From contig CAYRFV010000323.1 of NCBI GenBank assembly GCA_964423545.1, positions 1-5,809 on the forward strand: 5,809 bases of DNA, written 5' to 3'. A model generated the notes under the pieces. That model saw only the letters and a list, made by a program, of their open reading frames with translations. It did not search any database and was not told the DNA's origin. Source of the stretch: JALOOE01 sp964423545. GTDB lineage: Bacteria > Chloroflexota > Anaerolineae > CG2-30-64-16. The translations under genes were made by a program, and so were the position numbers. Shown here one piece after another: positions 1-5,809 of this stretch. Position 1 is the stretch's first letter. Each line of letters opens with the position of its first letter.

Positions 1-24
1 GGCGCATAGCCGTCACGGGTTCTT

Positions 25-53
25 TTCGCAAACAGCCCGATTTGTGGTAGAAT
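25..53 (+). promoter_or_regulatory. Predicted sigma-70 promoter with extended -10, upstream of the membrane protein-gyrB pair
   Basis: The -35-like box TTCGCA (25-30, 4 of 6 consensus bases) and the -10 box TAGAAT (48-53, 5 of 6) are separated by exactly 17 bp. The TG at 45-46 gives an extended -10 (TGGTAGAAT). With the usual distance from the -10 box, transcription would start at about position 60, which is the first base of the GTG start codon of the next gene. This is a prediction from motif and spacing only. Confidence 0.6.
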
Positions 54-59
54 GTTCGG

Positions 60-1196
60 GTGAGAACGAAATCGCCGCCGCATCCCGGCATCATCGACGC
101 GCTGACCAACGGCTTGACGAGCGCGGCCCGGCGTCCCTGGCTGATCCTGATCCCGCTGGTCATCGACCTGACGCTGTGGCTGGCGCCGCCGCTGTCGATC
201 AGCGCCCTGGTGCAGCGCTTCTTGCGCGGTTGGGAAGGATTGGTGGCCACAGCCTATACGCCCGATCAACTCGACCGCATGGCCGAGATGCTTGCCACCA
301 TTCGTGAAGGTATGACCCTGCTGGGGCGCCAGATCAACCTGCTGGATGTGCTGGCGGGAAGCTGGTTCAGCCCGCCCAGCCTGATGGCCGTCGACCAGAC
401 CACGCGACTCGATTTCATCAGCCAGATGATCCTGGCGCCGGCAGGGCTGTTCGTGTCATTGCCGCGTCCGATCGCCGCACCGTGGCGATCCGCGCCGATT
501 GAGATCAACGGCCTGTGGGCTGTCATGCTGTCGGTAGCCGCGCTCTGGCTGATTGCACAGGTCGTGGCGGTGTTCTGGCTGCACTGGGCGGAAGCAGCGA
601 AGCCTGTCGCGGCTGCGTCCGGTGCGCCCACGGGCCGTGGGTGGCGCGCTTACCCCAGGCAACTGGTGCAATTGATCGCCTTCTGCATGACGTTGGGGAT
701 TTTGATCTTCCTCTTGCAGCTGCCGCTCGGTTTCGCGGCGGCGGTGATGGCGATGTCGGGCAGCGCGATCATGATCGGCGTCTTTGCCTTGATCAGCGGC
801 ATCACGCTGTGGATCATGCTTTGGCTGTTGCTGTCGCTCTACTTCACCGGTGAGGGGTTGATGGCGGAGCGCCAGCCCGTGTGGCGCAGCATGCTGCAAG
901 GTGCGGCGATGATGCGCGGCCATGTGCTGGCGACGTTGGGGCTGGTGGCGTTGATCAACCTGCTGCTGGTCGGTTTTCGCGGTGTCTGGGGCATGCTCGG
1001 TCAGAGCCCGGCCGGCGCGTTGCTCGGAATCGCCGGCAACGCCTACCTGGCCACGGCAATGCTGCTGGCAGTGTTCAGCTTCTACCGGGAGCTGCGCCAG
1101 CGTTGGCACACGGTGCAGAGCGCCCAGATGGCTGCGGCCGGACGGGTCGCGGGCAAAGAGGACAGTCGGACGACACACGAAGACGACAAAGGGTAG
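60..1196 (+). CDS. Multi-pass membrane protein of unknown function, upstream of gyrB
   Basis: I do not recognise the family. The 378-residue protein has a short basic N-terminus and about six or seven hydrophobic segments, near residues 27-45, 150-174, 202-222, 224-246, 248-262, 287-306 and 318-341. A largely polar stretch at about 55-145 lies between the first two segments, and the charged tail (about 343-378) is rich in Arg, Lys and Asp. No catalytic motif is evident. The tract around 266-300, a charged 'ERQPVWRSMLQGA' loop leading into a membrane helix, resembles loosely the layout of DUF-type integral membrane proteins; that likeness is only an impression. The start is GTG at 60: an in-frame stop (TAG at 48-50) lies just upstream and there is no Shine-Dalgarno sequence before the GTG, so the message may be leaderless. 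The stop codon is 16 nt before the gyrB start, implying co-transcription, but no functional link to gyrase is known to me. Confidence 0.85.
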   Translation: MRTKSPPHPGIIDALTNGLTSAARRPWLILIPLVIDLTLWLAPPLSISALVQRFLRGWEGLVATAYTPDQLDRMAEMLATIREGMTLLGRQINLLDVLAGSWFSPPSLMAVDQTTRLDFISQMILAPAGLFVSLPRPIAAPWRSAPIEINGLWAVMLSVAALWLIAQVVAVFWLHWAEAAKPVAAASGAPTGRGWRAYPRQLVQLIAFCMTLGILIFLLQLPLGFAAAVMAMSGSAIMIGVFALISGITLWIMLWLLLSLYFTGEGLMAERQPVWRSMLQGAAMMRGHVLATLGLVALINLLLVGFRGVWGMLGQSPAGALLGIAGNAYLATAMLLAVFSFYRELRQRWHTVQSAQMAAAGRVAGKEDSRTTHEDDKG

Positions 1197-1199
1197 TTC

Positions 1200-1204
1200 A
1201 GGAG
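1200..1204 (+). promoter_or_regulatory. Ribosome binding site of gyrB
   Basis: AGGAG sits 8 nt upstream of the GTG at 1213. It decides the gyrB start: the reading frame is open back to position 982, well inside the membrane-protein gene, but only the GTG at 1213 has a well-spaced Shine-Dalgarno sequence and gives an N-terminus of normal GyrB length. Confidence 0.85.
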
Positions 1205-1212
1205 ATCGAGCT

Positions 1213-3141
1213 GTGGCTGAACAGGATACGCGCCCGAATCACTATACTGCAGATGACATCCAGGTGCTCGAGGGACTGGAGGCCGTGCGACGGCGTCCCG
1301 GCATGTATATTGGCGGCACCGATACCAAGGCCCTGCACCACACGGTGTATGAGGTGGTCGATAATTCCATCGATGAGGCGATGGCCGGCTTCTGCGATCG
1401 GATTGCAGTCACGCTCCACAAAGACGGCAGCGTCACCGTGCAGGACTGGGGCCGCGGCATCCCGGTGGGCATCCACAAGCAGACCGGCCGCTCGGCTCTG
1501 GAGACGGTGATGACCAAGCTGCATGCCGGCGGCAAGTTCGGCAGCGGCGCATACAAGGTTTCCGGCGGCTTGCACGGGGTCGGTGTGTCGGCAGTCAACG
1601 CCCTATCCGATTGGCTGGTGGTCGAGGTGCGCCAGGACGGGAAGATCTATTCCCAACGCTACCATCGCGGCGCACCCCAGGGCGACGTCGGCGTCGTCGG
1701 CGAGGTCAAGGACGGTACGACCGGCACCAAGACGACCTATCTGCCCGATAAGACGATCTTCGAGGACACCACTTTCCGCTTCGAGACGCTGGAGCAGCGT
1801 TTTCGCGAAATGGCCTTCCTGAATCGAGGACTGACGATCGACTTCAAGGATGAGCGGACCGACAACGGCGCGCGCTGGATGACCTTCTACTTCGAGGGAG
1901 GTGTCCGCAGCTTCGTCCGGTACCTCAACAAGAACCGTGAGGCGCTGCATGACCCGGTCTACGTCGAGAAGGAGATCGAAGGCAACCTGATCGAAGCGGC
2001 CATCCAATACAACGACGGCTTCAATGAGTCGGTCTTCGCCTTCGCCAACACGATCAACACCCCGGATGGAGGCACGCACCTCACGGGGCTTCGTGCTGCG
2101 CTTACCCGCACGGTCAACGACTGGGCGAAACGGCAGGGCCTGCTGAAGGAAGGCGATTCATCCTTCACGGGCGAGGACACGCGCGAGGGGCTGACCGCCA
2201 TCATCAGCGTCAAGCTGCCTGACCCGCAGTTCGAGTCGCAGACAAAAGTCAAGCTGCTGAACGAAAAGGTGCGGACGCAGGTCGAATCCGCGGTCGGTGA
2301 AGCGCTGTTGGAGTGGCTCGAAAAGAATCCGCGCGACGGCAAGAAGATCGTCGAGAAATGCACCACCTCCAGCCGGGCGCGCGAAGCCGCGCGCAAGGCG
2401 CGCGACCTGGTGATCCGCAAGAGCGCGCTGGAAAGCCTGACCCTCCCCGGCAAGCTGGCCGACTGCTCGGAGCGTGATCCGAGCAAGTGTGAGTTGTACA
2501 TCGTGGAGGGGGACTCGGCAGGGGGCTCGGCCAAACAGGGCCGCGACCGGCGCTTCCAGGCCATCCTGCCATTGCGCGGCAAGATCCTGAACGTGGAAAA
2601 AGCCCGGCTTGATAAGTCGCTGGCAAACAGAGAGATCCAGGCGTTAGTGCAGGCGCTCGGCTGTGGCATCGGCGACAACCTTGATCTGGAAAACCTGCGT
2701 TATCACCGCTGCTTGATCATGACAGATGCAGACGTCGACGGCAGCCACATCCGCACGCTGCTGCTGACGATGTTCTTCCGTTACATGCCGGGGTTGATCG
2801 AGAGTGGGCACCTGTTCATCGCCCAGCCACCCCTCTACCTGGTGAAGAAGGGGAAGGACGCCAAGTACGCCTATTCCGACGCCGAACGCGACACGATCGT
2901 CAAGGATTTCGGGGGCATGAACAACCTCCTGATCCAGCGCTACAAAGGCCTGGGCGAGATGAATCCGGAACAGCTTTGGGAAACCACCATGAACCCGGAG
3001 AACCTGGTGCTGCTCAAGGTTACCATCGATGACGCCACCGTGGCCGACCGCACGTTCGACATGCTGATGGGGAACGAAGTTGCCCCGCGCAAGCGGTTCA
3101 TTCAGAGTCACGCCAAGAAAGTCAGGAATCTGGACGTGTAA
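1213..3141 (+). CDS. gyrB: DNA gyrase subunit B
   Basis: This is the ATPase subunit of DNA gyrase, which works with GyrA as an A2B2 complex in the cytoplasm to introduce negative supercoils. The protein has 642 residues, the length usual for GyrB lacking the large proteobacterial insertion. The GHKL ATPase domain (about 1-225) shows the catalytic Glu47 and Mg-binding Asn51 in YEVVDNSIDEA, ATP-contacting Asp78 in DWGRGIP, and the ATP lid GGLHGVGVSAVNALS. The transducer domain (about 226-400) carries Gln343 and Lys345 in QTK, matching E. coli Gln335 and Lys337. The TOPRIM domain has EGDSAGG (Glu432) and TDADVDGSH (Asp505, Asp507, Asp509). The C-terminal part has QRYKGLGEMNPEQLWETTM (YKGLGEMN at 577-584) and ends in AKKVRNLDV, typical of GyrB rather than ParE. 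Two deviations are visible: Trp79 where Asn or Asp is usual, and Gln141 at the E. coli Arg136 position. The gene follows the membrane-protein gene closely and ends before a hairpin. ParE is the only real alternative and is unlikely. Confidence 0.97.
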   Translation: MAEQDTRPNHYTADDIQVLEGLEAVRRRPGMYIGGTDTKALHHTVYEVVDNSIDEAMAGFCDRIAVTLHKDGSVTVQDWGRGIPVGIHKQTGRSALETVMTKLHAGGKFGSGAYKVSGGLHGVGVSAVNALSDWLVVEVRQDGKIYSQRYHRGAPQGDVGVVGEVKDGTTGTKTTYLPDKTIFEDTTFRFETLEQRFREMAFLNRGLTIDFKDERTDNGARWMTFYFEGGVRSFVRYLNKNREALHDPVYVEKEIEGNLIEAAIQYNDGFNESVFAFANTINTPDGGTHLTGLRAALTRTVNDWAKRQGLLKEGDSSFTGEDTREGLTAIISVKLPDPQFESQTKVKLLNEKVRTQVESAVGEALLEWLEKNPRDGKKIVEKCTTSSRAREAARKARDLVIRKSALESLTLPGKLADCSERDPSKCELYIVEGDSAGGSAKQGRDRRFQAILPLRGKILNVEKARLDKSLANREIQALVQALGCGIGDNLDLENLRYHRCLIMTDADVDGSHIRTLLLTMFFRYMPGLIESGHLFIAQPPLYLVKKGKDAKYAYSDAERDTIVKDFGGMNNLLIQRYKGLGEMNPEQLWETTMNPENLVLLKVTIDDATVADRTFDMLMGNEVAPRKRFIQSHAKKVRNLDV

Positions 3142-3145
3142 GGGT

Positions 3146-3182
3146 CAGAAGGGCCGGAGCGACGGATGCTCCGGCCCTTCTG
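3146..3182. terminator. Hairpin between convergent gyrB and acyltransferase genes
   Basis: A perfect 15-bp GC-rich stem (3146-3160 pairing with 3168-3182) with a 7-nt loop begins 4 nt after the gyrB stop codon. Neither strand has a proper T run after the stem, so it is not a canonical intrinsic terminator. Its position in the 73-nt gap between two convergent genes suggests a shared, bidirectional terminator or a 3'-end stabilising structure. Confidence 0.7.
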
Positions 3183-3214
3183 CCTGGCACGCTGCCGAGG
3201 ACTCCCCAGGCAAC

Positions 3215-4750
3215 CTACCCCTGATGCACCCGGCAGGTCGCCTTTCCCGGCAAAGCCCGGTTCCGGCAGGGTCGCCCCACCCTGGTCAGCGCCTGACAGC
3301 GCGCGGGAGCGCCTGACTGAGCGTCAACTTCCTGCACCGGGACACGAAGCCAGCCGCGCATCTCCTCCACCTCGGCCTCGAACCCGACGACGATCTCCCG
3401 CGGATATGGCGCCAGATGCGCATCGGTGGCGAACCCCACGAGCACCTTCCCTGCGTAGCTGATGATGCTGATCCCCAGGCCAAGCTGCGCCGGCGTGGGC
3501 ACCCAGAACACGAGGCTGTTCAGCGGGACCCCGGCAAAGTGGAGCTGTGTGCGCGGCCCCGGCACGTTGGTCATCACCGCCGAGATCTTGGCGCCGAAGA
3601 AGGACATCATCGCCCTCTCAACCGTCACCGGACTCGCGCCGATGGCGTTGAGGATGCCGAACGCCACGATCGCTTCCGGCGTACCCTTGATCCGATCCAT
3701 GCGGCGCTTGAGCAGGGCCAACCTGCGCATCGGGTCGGCGACGCCGACGGGCAGCGAGAGGATGATCAGGCCGAAGTAGTTGCCGAGTGCCTCGGCGGCT
3801 TCGGGCGGCCGCAGGCTGACGGGTACCATGGCGCGCAGGTTGAGGCCGTCGGTGGGCTCGCCGCGGCCTGACAGATAGCGCCGCAACCCGCCGGCGACGG
3901 CCGCCAACAGGACATCGTTCACGGTGCCGCTCATCAGGCGACCGATGGCCTTGATGTCGGCCAGGTCGATGGGGGCCGACCACGCGGCGCGTTTCGGGAC
4001 GCGACACCGCCCCTTGAGCGACGTCTTCCGCTCAGGCGGGGTGAGCAACAGCTTGCCGAAGGCCTGCGTGGCCGAGACCCCGAACCTGGCGACGTCGCGC
4101 CTGCGCACGGGATCAGAGAGCGTATCCGCGCCCTCGTCGAGCAGCTTCCTGGCGCTACCGGCCGCGTGCTCGACGACCGAACAGGCCCGCACCATCGGCT
4201 CCAGGATACGCGACATGACATCGCGTTGCGGGACCTGCTCGTCGTGCAACTGCGGCCACGCCGCGTCCGGCTCGGTGTCGGCCAGCGACAGCAGCACCCT
4301 CACGAGCGCCAAGCCATCGGCGATACAGTGATGCAGGCGGACGATCATCGCGCCTCGGGCGTCAGCGCAATTCTCCACGATGTGAAGCTGCCACAGCGGT
4401 TTGGTATAGTCGAGCGGGGTGCTCATCAAGTCGCCGGCGAGCTCCTCGAGCGCCGCCTGATCGCCGGGAGACGGCAACGCGATCCGATGAACGTGAGAGC
4501 GGATATCGAAGTGCGGATCGTCTTCCCAGCGCGGCAGGCCAACGCCGAAGCGGGGCTCACGCACGCGCTGCCGGAAGCGCCGATAGGTCAGGAAACGCTG
4601 CTCAAGCGTCGCCTTGAGTCGCTCGACATCGATGGGGCCATCAAAGGTCATCACGCCCGTGATCATCGCCATGCCAGTCGGGTCTTCCATGTGCCACCAG
4701 GCGGCGTCCATGGGGGTCATCATCTGGCTGTGCAGGCGAGCAGCGGGCAT
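3215..4750 (-). CDS. WS/DGAT-family O-acyltransferase with a C-terminal Cys/His tail
   Basis: Enzymes of this family transfer an acyl group from acyl-CoA to a fatty alcohol (wax ester) or diacylglycerol (triacylglycerol) for storage lipid, usually at the membrane or lipid-body surface. The 511-residue protein starts with the typical 'MTPMDAAWWHMED' block, has PLW at 118-120 and the active-site motif HHCIADG at 140-146 (HHxxxDG, catalytic His141). The C-terminal half, corresponding to the DUF1298 part, contains VNDVLLAAVAGGLRRYL (Asn278, Asp279) and NVPGP at 395-399. The family is commonly about 450-480 residues; here the catalytic part ends near residue 472 and is followed by a tail with Cys485, Cys495, Cys506 and His509 (C-x9-C-x10-C-x2-H), which could bind zinc. 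The ATG at 4750 is chosen over an ATG 21 codons upstream because AAGGAG lies 8 nt before it and the longer N-terminus overlaps the promoter. Substrate preference cannot be told from the sequence. The gene has its own promoter and converges on gyrB. Confidence 0.9.
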   Translation of the reverse strand: MPAARLHSQMMTPMDAAWWHMEDPTGMAMITGVMTFDGPIDVERLKATLEQRFLTYRRFRQRVREPRFGVGLPRWEDDPHFDIRSHVHRIALPSPGDQAALEELAGDLMSTPLDYTKPLWQLHIVENCADARGAMIVRLHHCIADGLALVRVLLSLADTEPDAAWPQLHDEQVPQRDVMSRILEPMVRACSVVEHAAGSARKLLDEGADTLSDPVRRRDVARFGVSATQAFGKLLLTPPERKTSLKGRCRVPKRAAWSAPIDLADIKAIGRLMSGTVNDVLLAAVAGGLRRYLSGRGEPTDGLNLRAMVPVSLRPPEAAEALGNYFGLIILSLPVGVADPMRRLALLKRRMDRIKGTPEAIVAFGILNAIGASPVTVERAMMSFFGAKISAVMTNVPGPRTQLHFAGVPLNSLVFWVPTPAQLGLGISIISYAGKVLVGFATDAHLAPYPREIVVGFEAEVEEMRGWLRVPVQEVDAQSGAPARCQALTRVGRPCRNRALPGKATCRVHQG

Positions 4751-4758
4751 GGGGCAGA

Positions 4759-4763
4759 CTCCT
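4759..4763 (-). promoter_or_regulatory. Ribosome binding site of the acyltransferase gene
   Basis: On the - strand AGGAG (within AAGGAGT) lies 8 nt before the ATG at 4750-4748. This fixes the start there and excludes the upstream in-frame ATG at 4813, which lies inside the predicted promoter spacer. Confidence 0.85.
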
Positions 4764-4791
4764 TGACGGTGCGCCGGCCGATTTGCGGCAG

Positions 4792-4820
4792 AGCATACAA
4801 TACGGGACGCCAATTGTCAA
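4792..4820 (-). promoter_or_regulatory. Sigma-70 promoter of the acyltransferase gene
   Basis: On the - strand a perfect -35 box TTGACA (4820-4815) and a -10 box TATGCT (4797-4792, 4 of 6 consensus bases) are separated by 17 bp. Transcription is predicted to start near 4785, giving a leader of about 35 nt that includes the ribosome binding site. It lies downstream of the sigma-gene terminator, so the acyltransferase appears to be a separate transcription unit. Confidence 0.8.
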
Positions 4821-4821
4821 C

Positions 4822-4853
4822 GGATGGCTGAAGGGGATGGTCGGAGGGGATGG
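4822..4853. repeat. Three GGATGG direct repeats with 13-bp period, next to the -35 box
   Basis: GGATGG occurs at 4822-4827, 4835-4840 and 4848-4853, exactly 13 bp apart. The two outer copies (away from the promoter) extend to AGGGGATGG. The array fills the space between the T run of the sigma-gene terminator and the -35 box of the acyltransferase promoter, where an activator or repressor could bind. Function is unproven; a chance arrangement in a short G-rich tract is possible. Confidence 0.5.
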
Positions 4854-4854
4854 C

Positions 4855-4892
4855 AAAAAACAGCTTCGCCGCCAGAAGGCAGGCGGCGAAGC
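4855..4892 (-). terminator. Rho-independent terminator of the sigma factor gene
   Basis: Read on the - strand, an 11-bp perfect GC-rich stem (GCTTCGCCGCC at 4892-4882 pairing with 4873-4863) with an 8-nt loop is followed by TG and then six Ts (4860-4855). It lies 44 nt after the inferred sigma-gene stop codon, a classical intrinsic terminator. Confidence 0.92.
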
Positions 4893-4914
4893 GACGGCGA
4901 TAGCGACGGCGATG
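4891..4914. repeat. Two-copy 12-bp tandem repeat in the sigma-gene 3' region
   Basis: GCGACGGCGAT occurs at 4891-4901 and again at 4903-4913 with a 12-bp period. It sits between the sigma-gene stop codon and its terminator and just touches the terminator stem. No function is evident; it may be a simple slippage duplication. Confidence 0.6.
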
Positions 4915-4936
4915 AAGATGGCGGGTGAAAGCGGGC

Positions 4937-5809
<873 letters not shown>

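Noticed and set aside
456..1178. 240-residue open frame antisense to the membrane-protein gene
   Set aside because: It is rich in Arg, His, Gln and Pro with no recognisable motif, as expected for a shadow frame in GC-rich DNA; the sense frame has clear membrane segments.
982..1212. N-terminal extension of gyrB by 77 codons, overlapping the membrane-protein gene
   Set aside because: It lies in another frame of a well-supported gene, has no GyrB-like sequence, and the GTG at 1213 has a proper ribosome binding site.
1242..1247. TATACT as a -10 box of an internal promoter within gyrB
   Set aside because: It lies inside the gyrB coding region with no convincing -35 box at the right distance and would start transcription after the gyrB start codon.
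1959..2678. 239-residue open frame antisense to gyrB
   Set aside because: It is a Ser/Arg-rich shadow of the highly conserved gyrB coding sequence.
4751..4813. 21-codon longer N-terminus for the acyltransferase starting at the ATG at 4813
   Set aside because: That ATG lies upstream of the predicted transcription start, inside the promoter spacer, and lacks a Shine-Dalgarno sequence, while the ATG at 4750 has AAGGAG at 8 nt.
4166..4831. 221-residue open frame on the + strand opposite the acyltransferase N-terminal half
   Set aside because: It is fully antisense to a gene with diagnostic family motifs, has no ribosome binding site of note and resembles no family I know.
4641..4936. C-terminal extension of the sigma factor beyond the N gap
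   Set aside because: It is an artefact of reading ten Ns in frame; the natural RDYLT-stop ending and a terminator lie directly after the gap, and the extension overlaps the acyltransferase gene and its promoter.

Overview
The window is about 5.8 kb of GC-rich bacterial chromosome carrying ordinary housekeeping and lipid-metabolism genes. The domain style of the genes suggests Chloroflexota or a relative. The clues are a 642-residue GyrB without the large insertion of proteobacterial GyrB, a primary-type sigma factor with only a short spacer between regions 1.2 and 2.1, and a WS/DGAT acyltransferase ending in a small Cys/His motif. This taxonomic guess is inference and was not tested. The sequence looks like a draft or metagenome contig because it contains a run of 10 Ns.

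Layout: on the + strand, a 378-residue multi-pass membrane protein of unknown function (60-1196) is followed 16 nt later by gyrB (1213-3141), very probably in one transcript. A promoter-like sequence at 25-53 places the predicted transcription start on the GTG start codon of the membrane protein, so that gene may be translated from a leaderless mRNA. gyrB has its own clear Shine-Dalgarno sequence. A 15-bp hairpin (3146-3182) lies between gyrB and the convergent gene.

On the - strand, reading from the right edge, comes the 3' part of a primary-type sigma-70 gene (4937 to beyond 5809). Its last few codons are interrupted by the N gap, and a textbook rho-independent terminator follows (4855-4892). 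Next are a strong sigma-70 promoter (TTGACA, 17 bp, TATGCT) and then a WS/DGAT-family acyltransferase gene (3215-4750) with a good ribosome binding site. Three 13-bp-spaced GGATGG repeats sit directly upstream of the -35 box of that promoter.

GyrB (supercoiling) and the sigma factor (promoter recognition) are core information-processing proteins. The sigma protein shown here has the region 2 and 4 signatures that recognise TTGACA/TATAAT-like promoters, which agrees with the promoters seen in the window. The acyltransferase probably makes storage lipids (wax esters or triacylglycerol) and is transcribed independently of the sigma gene. I found no mobile element, CRISPR array, RNA gene or obviously new multi-gene system. 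The points most worth a second look are the possible leaderless start, the Gln at the GyrB aminocoumarin-contact Arg position, the Cys/His tail on the acyltransferase, the repeat array at its promoter, and the frame error caused by the N gap.
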